Below, piece by piece: positions 10,128 to 18,773 of a stretch of 64,000 nucleotides of DNA. Position 1 is the stretch's first letter; each line of letters opens with the position of its first letter. The translations under genes and the position numbers were made by a program. The notes under the pieces were generated by a model that was not told the DNA's origin, searched no databases, and was given only the letters and a program-made list of their open reading frames with translations. The stretch comes from Pedobacter sp. (GTDB lineage: Bacteria; Bacteroidota; Bacteroidia; Sphingobacteriales; Sphingobacteriaceae), in contig SSFR01000008.1 of NCBI GenBank assembly GCA_008015505.1, positions 62,001-126,000 of the forward strand. The letters run 5' to 3'.

Positions 10128-11042
10128 CTAATTAGTTACACCCACTACATTGACCGTAAAGTCCAAACAAGAAAATGCCGGAACAGCTGCAAATGGCGCA
10201 TATACGTTAGGCCTAAGCGGATCTGGAAAACCATAACCAGATGCCGAGGGCAGAATCATACGCACACTGCCCCCCTGTTGTACTAATTGAAGAACCTCTT
10301 GCCAACCAGGAATTGTTGTATTAAGCCTAAAACTGATTCCCGCGCCCGGTAATGCCTGACTGAATACCGTTCCATTAAATAGTTGGCCTGTATATTCAAG
10401 GGTTACCGTTGAGGTGAGCGTAGCTGAAACCCCCGATCCTGGATTTATTATTTTATAATAAATCCCACTCGCTGTTCGCCCAATAAAACCCGTTAGATTA
10501 TTTGCCACCAAGTATTTCCGGATGGAAAAATCATCATACTGTGGCTGCTTCGTTTCGTCAAGTGTTGTTATCGTATAATCAAGTGATGCATTACTTGGAA
10601 TACCATTAAAACCATTTTTCCCATACGCATACCGGGATGGAAGCAGTATTCTAATTACTCCATTCCTTTTTTGCAGCTTTTCTCCAACAACAATGGCCAA
10701 ACTATCGGGCTTGAAATAACCCAAGAAGCTGGCATACCTGTTATTAGCACTAAAAGTATCTACACTAACGTACCTTCCATCTAGGGAACGTGCCGTATAA
10801 ATTAGAGGAATTTTATCTGAATATAGCATCACTGGCCCTGTCCCACTATTTAGCACTTGATAATAGATGCCTGTACTATTATAGGGCTGCATTGCACTAA
10901 GATTGTTCTGCTCAATATAGGCATGTATATTTCTATCGTCCACCACATCAATTGTATCATATTCCTTATTACAGCCAAAAACAGCTGTCAACAAAAGAAA
11001 TAAACCTAAGGTCCAGTTAGGAAAACTGTATTTCATCATCAT
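10128..11042 (-). CDS. FKBP-type peptidyl-prolyl isomerase lipoprotein with two FKBP domains
   Basis: Encodes 304 residues. The signal peptide ends in lipobox AVFGC (Cys about residue 24), so the protein should be lipid-anchored. Two related domains follow. The first (about 70-165) has ILLPSRYAYGKNG, and the second (about 200-302) has VTLEYTGQLFNGTVF and MILPSASGYG. These correspond to the hydrophobic pocket strands of FKBP isomerases. The first domain is more divergent (IPLIYTARSLDG) and may be inactive. This double-FKBP lipoprotein layout is common in Bacteroidota and probably assists folding of exported proteins. Confidence 0.85.
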   Translation of the reverse strand: MMMKYSFPNWTLGLFLLLTAVFGCNKEYDTIDVVDDRNIHAYIEQNNLSAMQPYNSTGIYYQVLNSGTGPVMLYSDKIPLIYTARSLDGRYVSVDTFSANNRYASFLGYFKPDSLAIVVGEKLQKRNGVIRILLPSRYAYGKNGFNGIPSNASLDYTITTLDETKQPQYDDFSIRKYLVANNLTGFIGRTASGIYYKIINPGSGVSATLTSTVTLEYTGQLFNGTVFSQALPGAGISFRLNTTIPGWQEVLQLVQQGGSVRMILPSASGYGFPDPLRPNVYAPFAAVPAFSCLDFTVNVVGVTN

Positions 11043-11116
11043 GTTATTAGCTTATTTAAAGCTCCCGCAGAAGCAGGACAAAGGTAATTGAATCTGGCAC
11101 AGGCTCATACTAGAAA

Positions 11117-12388
11117 TCAGGATTCTTGCTCCCAAATAATGGCTAACCGAATAATCGTTTCAACTGCTTTTTGCATATCCTGAACAGAAACCCATTCTTG
11201 TTTGCTATGGAAAGCATGTTCACCCGCAAAAATATTCGGACAAGGTAAGCCCATATAAGACAATCTAGAACCATCCGTACCCCCACGTATGCTTTGAAGT
11301 TTGGGGACTAAACCTACTTGCTCAATTGCCTTAAGCCCAAATGAAACCACCTGAGGATATTGATCCAATACCTTTTTCATGTTGCGATACTGCGCTGTTA
11401 CCTTAAACTCAAAAGTCGAATTAGGGTATCCTTGCATCACAGCCTCCACGATTGATTTTAATATTTGTTCGTGCTGCTTTAATCCTTCATCCACAAAATC
11501 ACGAATGATCAGATCGATACTAGCCTGCTCTACCGTTCCCTTGATGGCAATAGGATGGATAAAGCCCTCTTTCCCTTCCGTGTATTCTGGGGATAAACTC
11601 TCTTGAGGTAAAGCCGCTATAATTTCAGATGCTATTTTAATTGCACTTTCCATTTTGCCCTTAGCAAATCCGGGATGAGCACTGACCCCATGGATAACAA
11701 TCTCCACCCCATCGGCCGAAAAAGTCTCATTCTCGAGCGATCCACAGGTCTCACCATCAATCGTATAAGCAAAATCAGCTCCCAATTTTTGCAAATCAAT
11801 ATGATTAACACCCCTTCCAATCTCCTCATCAGGCGTGAACAGGATTTTTATCGTCCCATGCAAAACCTCGGGATGTGTCATGAAGAAATAAACAGCATCC
11901 ATAATCTCAGCCAACCCTGCCTTATTATCGGCACCCAACAGGGTTGTCCCACTCGCCGTAACCAAATCATTACCTATTTGCTGATTCAAATCAGGATGAT
12001 CTACCTGACGGATCACTTGTGTCGGATCATCAGGTAATACGATATCTTCACCCTGATAATTTCGGTGCACGATAGGTTTTACTCCTACTCCACTACAGTC
12101 GGGAGATGTATCCATATGTGAACAAAAGCAAATAACTGGTACTTTTTTACTCGTATTGGAAAGAATAGTACCATATACGTACCCAAATTCATCTAAATGA
12201 GCATCTACTACGCCCATTCCCTGAAGTTGTTGCACCAATAGTCTGCCCAGATTTTTCTGCTTATCTGTAGATGGGAAAGTAGATGAATGTGGATCGGATT
12301 GAGTATCGATCTGAACATATTCTAAGAATCGATCTAGAACTTTAGACGTATGTGTAACTATAGGCTGATTGTTTAAAATAGATTTCAT
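11117..12388 (-). CDS. pepT: Peptidase T (tripeptide aminopeptidase)
   Basis: Cytoplasmic M20-family zinc exopeptidase that removes the N-terminal residue of tripeptides. The 423-residue protein keeps the metal and catalytic motifs in order: SHMDTSPD (His and Asp), LLGADNKAGLAE (bridging Asp), DEEIGRG (catalytic and ligand Glu), VHPGFAKG-type dimerisation loop and the final EHAFHSKQEW with the C-terminal His ligand. RGGTDGSRLSYMGLPCPN is the PepT signature. The length is close to the usual 405-420. Confidence 0.94.
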   Translation of the reverse strand: MKSILNNQPIVTHTSKVLDRFLEYVQIDTQSDPHSSTFPSTDKQKNLGRLLVQQLQGMGVVDAHLDEFGYVYGTILSNTSKKVPVICFCSHMDTSPDCSGVGVKPIVHRNYQGEDIVLPDDPTQVIRQVDHPDLNQQIGNDLVTASGTTLLGADNKAGLAEIMDAVYFFMTHPEVLHGTIKILFTPDEEIGRGVNHIDLQKLGADFAYTIDGETCGSLENETFSADGVEIVIHGVSAHPGFAKGKMESAIKIASEIIAALPQESLSPEYTEGKEGFIHPIAIKGTVEQASIDLIIRDFVDEGLKQHEQILKSIVEAVMQGYPNSTFEFKVTAQYRNMKKVLDQYPQVVSFGLKAIEQVGLVPKLQSIRGGTDGSRLSYMGLPCPNIFAGEHAFHSKQEWVSVQDMQKAVETIIRLAIIWEQES

Positions 12389-12456
12389 ATTGCGGACTTA
12401 TCTAGAATTGACCTGATTCCTTTTAGTTACTATAATTTCATGAAATAAATTTTAAG

Positions 12457-13071
12457 CTACCCATGGATATGCTCTGTTTTCCCATAACGCTGAATCACGG
12501 CGGCTTCATAAGTCAAGAGTTCATCCCATCGCTTATCCACATCGATACCTTCCGCATATTGCTTAGCTAGTTTAATGAACAAAGTATAATGGCTAGCCTC
12601 GCTAATCATCAGCTCATAATAAAAATCGGCTAATTGTGGATCGTTGATGTGCTCCGACATCACCTTAAATCGCTCGCAACTCCGAGCCTCAATCATTGCC
12701 GAAATCAATAAACGATCAATCAATTGCTGCTCCCGACTACCGCCTTTGATCATGAATTGCAATAGCTCATTCACATAATGATCTTTACGTTCCCGACCTA
12801 AAGTATAACCGCGTTCGATTAGGATATCATGCACCCGCTTGAAATGATCCATCTCTTCCTGAACCAAAGCAACCATTTTTTGTACCAAATCCGTCAGATT
12901 TGGATTCTGAACAATTAGTGTAATGGCATTACTTGCTGCTTTTTGTTCACAAAAGGCATGATCCGTTAGGATTTCCTCAATATTACGCTCAACTACATTC
13001 TTTACCCATTGTGGATCAGTCGGCAGTTTGAGTTTCAACACCATCTTCTTTTTATCTAACTTCTCAACCAT
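12457..13071 (-). CDS. miaE: tRNA-(ms2io6A)-hydroxylase, MiaE-like
   Basis: Non-haem di-iron monooxygenase that hydroxylates the modified adenosine at tRNA position 37. Helical-bundle carboxylate and His ligands are visible: DHAFCEQKAAS (Glu), EEMDHFKRVH (Glu and ExxH), MIEARSCERF (Glu) and SEASHYTLF (ExxH). The track start at 13098 lies deep in nadD. The ATG at 13071 overlaps nadD by 8 nt and the one at 13044 follows it by 19 nt; either is plausible. It is translated directly after nadD. Confidence 0.88.
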   Translation of the reverse strand: MVEKLDKKKMVLKLKLPTDPQWVKNVVERNIEEILTDHAFCEQKAASNAITLIVQNPNLTDLVQKMVALVQEEMDHFKRVHDILIERGYTLGRERKDHYVNELLQFMIKGGSREQQLIDRLLISAMIEARSCERFKVMSEHINDPQLADFYYELMISEASHYTLFIKLAKQYAEGIDVDKRWDELLTYEAAVIQRYGKTEHIHG

Positions 13072-13636
13072 ACAAATTTTTACTTTCAATAAAATCAATC
13101 ACCGCATCTGGAACAAAAAATTGTACATTTTTCTTCTCTCGAATGGCTTTTCGAATGAATGTAGCAGATAGTTCCATCAATGGAGTTTGCGTCATGGTTA
13201 CCGCGGGATGCTTAGCAAGTTCTGTCTCGGTAAAACCAGGACGCGGATATACATAAATAGAATAATCCCTTAGGATGATCTCGTAGTTTTTCCATTTTTT
13301 TAGTGAATTCAAATTATCTGAACCCATAATTAGAACAAACTGATGTTCTGGATATTTTTCATGCAAATGCGTCAACGTATCGATCGTATATGAAGGCTGA
13401 GGGAGCCTCAATTCAATATCACTCACTTTAATATTTTTTGCATTTTCCGTGGCAATCCTAACCATTTCGAGCCGATCATAGGTATTAATCAGATCGCTCT
13501 TCTCCTTTAGGGGGTTATGTGGTGATACAACTAACCAAACTTGATCCAAAGCTGTATGACCAGCCATATAACCAGCAATAATTAGATGACCTGTATGAAT
13601 TGGATTAAACGAACCAAAAAACAAGCCTATACGCAT
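13064..13636 (-). CDS. nadD: Nicotinate-nucleotide adenylyltransferase
   Basis: Adenylylates nicotinate mononucleotide to deamido-NAD in NAD synthesis. The 190-residue protein has the nucleotidyltransferase signature GLFFGSFNPIHTGHL (about 4-18), the IMGSDN substrate loop and the ATP-binding LSATFIRKAI near the C-terminus. It overlaps the miaE start and is divergent from the M23 peptidase gene, with only 25 bp between them, so both promoters must lie within or very close to the opposite coding region. Confidence 0.94.
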   Translation of the reverse strand: MRIGLFFGSFNPIHTGHLIIAGYMAGHTALDQVWLVVSPHNPLKEKSDLINTYDRLEMVRIATENAKNIKVSDIELRLPQPSYTIDTLTHLHEKYPEHQFVLIMGSDNLNSLKKWKNYEIILRDYSIYVYPRPGFTETELAKHPAVTMTQTPLMELSATFIRKAIREKKNVQFFVPDAVIDFIESKNLYG

Positions 13637-13661
13637 GGGCTAGTAATTAATTGTTAATAAA

Positions 13662-15431
13662 TTGGCCGACATGTTTTGCACTAGTTACAGAGTACCAAGC
13701 ACTAAATATTTGCCCCAAATTTACTTTTTAATTTGGATGATGTTTCTATCTACTGGCTTACCTGCCCAAGTTACCACAACTACTAATAGGCCTTATCCTC
13801 AAAATTATTTTAGGCGCCCCCTTGATCTAAAGCCCAGCATCATTGGAACTTTTGGCGATCTAAGAAAAAACCACTTTCACTCGGGTTTGGACTATAGAAC
13901 TAACCAGCGAGAAGGCTATCCAGTTTATGCTGTTGCCGATGGTTTCATTTCGCGCATCAAGGTACAAATAGGTGGTTTTGGGAATGCATTATACATTGAT
14001 CATCCCAATGGCTACACCAGTGTATACGCCCATTTACAACGGTTTAATGAGCCTATTGCACATGAAATCAAAAACTGTCAATATCAGATACAATCTTTTG
14101 AAATTGATTTTCCACTTCTAAGCAATCAAATCCCAATAAAAAAAGGTGAGATCATCGGCTGGTCAGGCAATACAGGAAGCTCTAGTGGGCCACATTTACA
14201 CTTTGAAATACGCGATACCAAAACCGAAGAAATCATTAACCCTCAGCAATTTGGCCTAGCTCTCCCCGATCATACCAAACCTGAAATAGATGGCTTATAT
14301 AGCTATCAAATTGATAACAGTCCCTTTAACGACCGCACACCAAAGCATTTTTTTGCCACTAAAGGAACAAATGGCGCTTATCAGCTGGCACAATCATCTC
14401 CCATAATTATTAGCAAAGAAACTGGCTTTGGAATTATTGCTTATGACCGGCTATCTCCACTTGATAGTAAACACAATGTATATTCCATTCATTTACTAAT
14501 CGACGGGAAACCCATTTATGCTTCCCAATGGGAGCGCTTCTCCTTTGATCATTCCAAAGCAATCAACTCCTATATTGATTATCCTACATGGATTACCTCT
14601 GGAAGATGGATACAAAAGAGCTTCGTTGAGCCTGGGAATCCACTCTGCGTTTATAAAAACCTAATCAACAATGGCCTATTTTCTGCCACAGATGACCAAG
14701 TACATCTCGTTCAATACCTTGTTAAAGATATCCAAGGAAACACAAGCACATTAAACTTTAAGGTCAAATATGACTCAAAAGCTACTCGTACCAATCAAAC
14801 ACAGACTAACGATCCTCATTATTTTAACTATAACCAAGCCAATAACTTCAGCACTGCCGACATTAAAATATTCCTTCCAAAAGGAGCGCTTTATAGTGAC
14901 TTAAATTTCAACTATGCCGTTTCTCCGAAGCCCGCCTACGCCTTTTCCAATATTTATCATATCCATAATAAACTGACCCCACTAAATGATACCATTGGTC
15001 TTTGGATAAAATTGGACAATACCTGTCCAATGCATTTAAGAACGAAGACACTTATAGTGAATGACCAAAAAGTGGCACAACCTAGCTTTTATGGGGATGG
15101 ATATGTTAAGGCCACGCTAAAAACATTTGGCAATTTTTATATCACGATAGATACAATTGCCCCAAAGATTGTACCGATCAATATTTCTGAAGGGAAGTCA
15201 ATGACAGATATTCCTAGAATGGTATTCAAAATCACAGATAATCTATCAGGCATTAAAGAATTTATGGGTACAATTGATGGCAAGTGGATTCTCATGGAGT
15301 TTGACCCAAAGAGCTCCACCCTATGGCATACTTTTGACGATCGTACCACTGCTGGGAAGCACATATTTCAACTCATCGTGAAAGACAAAAAAACTAACGC
15401 AAGCACCTATCATACAATCTTTTTTCGATGA
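13662..15431 (+). CDS. M23-family metallopeptidase, secreted
   Basis: Encodes up to 589 residues. A hydrophobic export segment ends at about residue 36 (FLSTGLPAQ). The LytM-type zinc endopeptidase domain follows, with HFHSGLDYR (His and Asp ligands, about 68-76), YVYAHL-like SVYAHLQ and the catalytic GPHLHFEI (about 176-183). The C-terminal 350 residues are beta-rich and unassigned, and probably guide localisation or substrate binding. It likely cuts peptidoglycan cross-links in the periplasm. The start could also be the ATG at 13671 or 13737; the signal peptide is kept with the first two. Confidence 0.86.
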   Translation: MADMFCTSYRVPSTKYLPQIYFLIWMMFLSTGLPAQVTTTTNRPYPQNYFRRPLDLKPSIIGTFGDLRKNHFHSGLDYRTNQREGYPVYAVADGFISRIKVQIGGFGNALYIDHPNGYTSVYAHLQRFNEPIAHEIKNCQYQIQSFEIDFPLLSNQIPIKKGEIIGWSGNTGSSSGPHLHFEIRDTKTEEIINPQQFGLALPDHTKPEIDGLYSYQIDNSPFNDRTPKHFFATKGTNGAYQLAQSSPIIISKETGFGIIAYDRLSPLDSKHNVYSIHLLIDGKPIYASQWERFSFDHSKAINSYIDYPTWITSGRWIQKSFVEPGNPLCVYKNLINNGLFSATDDQVHLVQYLVKDIQGNTSTLNFKVKYDSKATRTNQTQTNDPHYFNYNQANNFSTADIKIFLPKGALYSDLNFNYAVSPKPAYAFSNIYHIHNKLTPLNDTIGLWIKLDNTCPMHLRTKTLIVNDQKVAQPSFYGDGYVKATLKTFGNFYITIDTIAPKIVPINISEGKSMTDIPRMVFKITDNLSGIKEFMGTIDGKWILMEFDPKSSTLWHTFDDRTTAGKHIFQLIVKDKKTNASTYHTIFFR

Positions 15432-15455
15432 GCCGACACTTTCTGAAAAACTATG

Positions 15456-15548
15456 TTAAAGCGCTTAAGACAAGGTCATATACATTTTTTTGCTAAAACC
15501 AAACTTATACTATACTTTTGCGATTGACATAATATAAAAAGCGCTTAA
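15456..15548. promoter_or_regulatory. Pair of AAGCGCTT palindromic sites around the ompA promoter
   Basis: The word AAAGCGCTTAA occurs at about 15458-15468 and again at about 15538-15548, 80 bp apart. Each contains the perfect palindrome AAGCGCTT. One copy lies upstream of the -33 element and the other just after the predicted transcription start. The layout suits a dimeric regulator binding two operators; no regulator is identified. Confidence 0.45.
15489..15520 (+). promoter_or_regulatory. Bacteroidota-type promoter for the OmpA-family gene
   Basis: TTTG at 15489-15492 and TACTTTTG at 15513-15520 are separated by 20 nt, fitting the -33/-7 consensus. The predicted start is near 15527, about 50 nt before the ATG at 15577. 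Confidence 0.75.
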
Positions 15549-15576
15549 TTTATCATTATCTTAAAAATAATCAGAC

Positions 15577-16953
15577 ATGAATTATTGTAAATTAATTAAG
15601 AGGGGTATTGCATTTTCTCTGGTGGCTTCATTTGGAATGACTGCCTCAAATGCACAAAATACTTCAAGCAAAGCAATAACTCCAGCAACTAAAGTGTTCG
15701 GTGGTCGCGCTCAATATAAGACCTGGAACATTGGGGTAAATGCTGGAGTATTAGCACCTGTTGTCCCCACAGGAACAAGTGGTACTAATAATTATACAAA
15801 CTGGGATCTCAATTTAGGCTATGGACTTACAATTCGCAAGCAATTAGCCCATTCTTTTGGTTTGGAATTGAGTGGTCTTCGTGGAACCTTTTCTGGCTCA
15901 AATAAAGATGCTTCTGGTGGCGTGCAAGATAATCTTAGCTCATATAAAACGAACTTAGATTGGGCTGCTAACTTAATGGGGGTAGTAAATGTTGCAACTA
16001 TTGATTTCCTAAGAAGAGAAAACAATGTTAATTTTTTATTAAAGGCTGGTTTTGGTGTGTCAGGCTACTCGAATAAGGCTGTAGATGCCAAAAACAACAC
16101 CATTGATAATGGTAATACAGTAACCAAGCAAATTCCTGTGGGTCTAGGGGTAAAATTCAAAATTTCTGATCGCATTAACTTTGACCTTGGCTACAACATG
16201 TACTTCCTCAACTCTGTTGATTTGGATGGCGGGGGCCACACAACTGCTTCTACATTAAGAGAAAGTGCCAAGGACAAGTATTCATATGGATATGGTGGTA
16301 TTGAGTTCGTTCTAGGCTCTAAGTCTAAACCTAATCTAGACTGGGTTAACCCTGTTGCAATGATGTACGACGAACTGAAAGATCCTTCTCTCAGAAAAGA
16401 ACTAGACTCATTAAAGAAGCATGTTGCTGAACAAGATAAACATGTAGCTGATCAGGATAAACTAATCGCTGACCAAGGCACTAAAATTGATGAATTATCA
16501 AAAGATAGCGATGGGGATGGCGTGCCGGATAAATTTGACAAATGTCCAAACACTCCAGCAGGAACTAAAGTAGACGGATCTGGCTGCCCAATATGCCCCA
16601 CTGGCTGTGAGCAGGCTGCTGCTGTAAGCAACGGAAACATTCAATTTGAGTTTGATTCTTCCGTATTGAAAACATCTTCTTTCCCTGCTTTAGATAAATT
16701 ATCTTCTGATATCAAATCTGGCGTTTACACTAAAATACGCCTGGAGGGTTTTGCCTCTATCGAGGGGACTCCAGAGTACAACATGCAACTATCTATAGAT
16801 AGAGCAAATTCTGTAAAAACCTATTTGGTAAATGCAGGTGTACCTTCATCCAAATTAACTGTTAAGGGCTTTGGCACTAAGCGTCCAATTGCCTCTAACG
16901 ACACAGAAGAAGGCCGTATTTTGAATCGTCGCGTGGAGATTAAGAAAAAGTAA
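15577..16953 (+). CDS. OmpA-family outer-membrane protein with thrombospondin type 3 motif
   Basis: Encodes 458 residues. A signal peptide (about 1-27, ending SNAQ) is followed by an N-terminal beta-barrel region (about 40-260). A short heptad-like linker comes next (KKHVAEQDKHVADQDKLIAD), then a Ca-binding thrombospondin-3 motif DSDGDGVPDKFDKCPN (about 310) and a C-terminal OmpA peptidoglycan-binding domain (about 350-458: FDSSVLK, LEGFAS, RANSVKTYLV, NRRVEI). It anchors the outer membrane to peptidoglycan. It has its own promoter and a strong terminator, so it is a single-gene, probably highly expressed unit. Confidence 0.92.
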   Translation: MNYCKLIKRGIAFSLVASFGMTASNAQNTSSKAITPATKVFGGRAQYKTWNIGVNAGVLAPVVPTGTSGTNNYTNWDLNLGYGLTIRKQLAHSFGLELSGLRGTFSGSNKDASGGVQDNLSSYKTNLDWAANLMGVVNVATIDFLRRENNVNFLLKAGFGVSGYSNKAVDAKNNTIDNGNTVTKQIPVGLGVKFKISDRINFDLGYNMYFLNSVDLDGGGHTTASTLRESAKDKYSYGYGGIEFVLGSKSKPNLDWVNPVAMMYDELKDPSLRKELDSLKKHVAEQDKHVADQDKLIADQGTKIDELSKDSDGDGVPDKFDKCPNTPAGTKVDGSGCPICPTGCEQAAAVSNGNIQFEFDSSVLKTSSFPALDKLSSDIKSGVYTKIRLEGFASIEGTPEYNMQLSIDRANSVKTYLVNAGVPSSKLTVKGFGTKRPIASNDTEEGRILNRRVEIKKK

Positions 16954-16975
16954 TAAATCAAATAAATTCTAAAAA

Positions 16976-17007
16976 AGAGCCTCGGCATATGTCGAGGCTC
17001 TTTTTTT
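16976..17007 (+). terminator. Rho-independent terminator of the OmpA-family gene
   Basis: AGAGCCTCG (16976-16984) pairs perfectly with CGAGGCTCT (16993-17001) around an 8-nt loop and runs into a T-tract at 17001-17007. It starts about 23 bp after the stop codon. Confidence 0.93.
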
Positions 17008-17323
17008 ATAATAAGCTGGTCTTAAAGTCTACTTTATAAAATTATAGCCAGACTTGTCTTTAGACTCTTCCGGAGATTTATTCTTCCTTGACAAAACTAA
17101 AGTTCCCTGTAATTCGTTAACAGAATACACTATTAACCATTTTTCTCAACTACTCACCCAAACATAGGTGCAAGCAAATCATCTTAAAACAAAAAAATAA
17201 ACAGAATCTTATCTTGAGGCACTGCTGAGAAAGCCATAAAAGAACGCCCACAGCGAAAATTTATATTAGAACCATTAAAAGCAAAGTGGTTCTCACTATA
17301 TATGATTAAGAATAAGTCAACAT
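17008..17323. other. Gene-free stretch between the OmpA gene and ridA
   Basis: AT-rich, with no convincing gene. A 7-bp perfect inverted repeat AGAACCA/TGGTTCT (17268-17274 and 17287-17293) lies 30 bp before ridA and could be an operator or leader hairpin. No exact TAnnTTTG promoter was found at a useful distance. Confidence 0.5.
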
Positions 17324-17704
17324 ATGAAAACAATAATAGAAACACCTTTAGCTCCAGCCCCCATTGGGCCTTATAGTCAAGCAGTAAAAGCTGGAAAGAT
17401 GCTTTTTATATCAGGTCAAATTGCAATTAACCCAACTACTAATGAACTCGCGAATGACGGTATTCAGGAAGAAACTATACGTGTAATGAAAAATATAGCA
17501 CAAATACTTGCTGAAGCAGGTTACCAGTTTTCAGATATAATCAAAACCACCATATTTTTAAGCGATATGGCACACTTCTCGGAAGTTAACGCTGTCTATG
17601 GTTCTTATTTCAAAGAAAATTTCCCCGCTAGAGAAACAGTTGCTGTATTAGGCCTTCCCAAAAATGTTCGTGTAGAAATTTCCGCTACTGCTTATAAAGA
17701 CTAA
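17324..17704 (+). CDS. ridA: RidA-family enamine/imine deaminase
   Basis: Trimeric cytoplasmic enzyme that hydrolyses reactive 2-aminoacrylate and other enamines released by PLP enzymes. The 126-residue protein carries the family features: APAPIGPYSQAVKAG at the N-terminus, FISGQIA, the substrate Arg in the C-terminal RVEISATAYK, and the expected length. It ends 3 nt before the first EamA transporter, which suggests one operon with it. Whether the transporters export related amino acids is only an inference from this pairing. Confidence 0.93.
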   Translation: MKTIIETPLAPAPIGPYSQAVKAGKMLFISGQIAINPTTNELANDGIQEETIRVMKNIAQILAEAGYQFSDIIKTTIFLSDMAHFSEVNAVYGSYFKENFPARETVAVLGLPKNVRVEISATAYKD

Positions 17705-17707
17705 ATC

Positions 17708-18670
17708 ATGAGTTCTGCGAATCTTAAACACTTTGCTGCAGCAGTAGGTGCCACAGCAATATGGGGAACATTCTCTATTCCTTTACGAAACCTAAAAGAA
17801 TACCCCCCTAATGAAGTTATTAACTATCGCCTTGGATTATCTCTTATTATTACTTGGCTGATTATTCTTCTATTTCGCAAAGATAAAATCCGACAGGATA
17901 TCTCTTATATAAAGTCTTTAAGTCGAAAAAATAGAATTAAGCTACTTAAGTTCATCTCTCTAGCAGGGTTGTTTCTGACAGGTAATTGGGTGTCGTTTCT
18001 CTATGCTGTCAATTATGTTAATCTAAAATCAGCAGCATTTGGCTATATGATATGCCCGCTCATTACTGCCATGGGAGGCTTTTTCCTCCTGAAAGAGCAC
18101 CTGTCAATAACTAAACTATCATCTATTGGGATTGCCCTCATTAGTGTTTTTCTTCTAGCTCATGGATCAATGTTAGATGTCTTATGGTCCATTTTTATCG
18201 CTGCTACCTATTCTTCCTATTTACTCCTCCAACGAGTTATTGTGGGTCTAGACAAACTAAATGTACTTGGGTTACAACTCATCTTATCAGCTCTTGTCAT
18301 TATTCCACTGTCTAGCTATTTCTTTGGAACAATCCCCCCTCCCACAGCAACTCACTTCTGGACTAACATCCTTGTCGTTGCTTTTCTTTTTACTGTAGTT
18401 CCTCTATTCCTAGTTTCTTATTCATTAATTGGAATTCCCTCATCCACTCTGGGAATCATCGTATACCTCAACCCCATCATTGCATTTAGTATTGCCTTTC
18501 TTTATTTTGAGGAAGAAATTAACCAAAATCAACTCATAGCCTATTCACTACTCCTAGCCTCTGTTTTTCTATTTAACTGGGGCTCTATTAGTATACTTTT
18601 CGATAAACAAAGCCTCACTCCCAACTTTACGGAGGGAGAAGGGCTGATCATAAGCGATCCTCAAACTTAA
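17708..18670 (+). CDS. EamA-type (DMT superfamily) transporter, copy 1
   Basis: Encodes 320 residues with ten predicted helices arranged as two five-helix EamA repeats. IWGTFSIPLRNLK opens the first, and SSTLGIIVYLNPIIAF near residue 245 is the end of the second. The family exports amino acids, vitamins or metabolites by proton or substrate exchange; no specific substrate can be read. The next gene encodes a close paralogue. It lies 3 nt after ridA. Confidence 0.88.
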   Translation: MSSANLKHFAAAVGATAIWGTFSIPLRNLKEYPPNEVINYRLGLSLIITWLIILLFRKDKIRQDISYIKSLSRKNRIKLLKFISLAGLFLTGNWVSFLYAVNYVNLKSAAFGYMICPLITAMGGFFLLKEHLSITKLSSIGIALISVFLLAHGSMLDVLWSIFIAATYSSYLLLQRVIVGLDKLNVLGLQLILSALVIIPLSSYFFGTIPPPTATHFWTNILVVAFLFTVVPLFLVSYSLIGIPSSTLGIIVYLNPIIAFSIAFLYFEEEINQNQLIAYSLLLASVFLFNWGSISILFDKQSLTPNFTEGEGLIISDPQT

Positions 18671-18773
18671 AAAGTTACTGTTTACTCTTTAGCACTCATT
18701 GCCGAGTAAACTTAGGAATGCACAGTTATTTTTTAAGTTTGTCATTAATAAAATCTGTAAGTGATCTAACATT

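Noticed and set aside
17029-17145. Minus-strand fragment reading EKWLIVYSVNELQGTLVL and onward
   Set aside because: It looks protein-like but is only about 38 residues, lacks an ATG and is not matched to any known family; possibly a decayed gene end.
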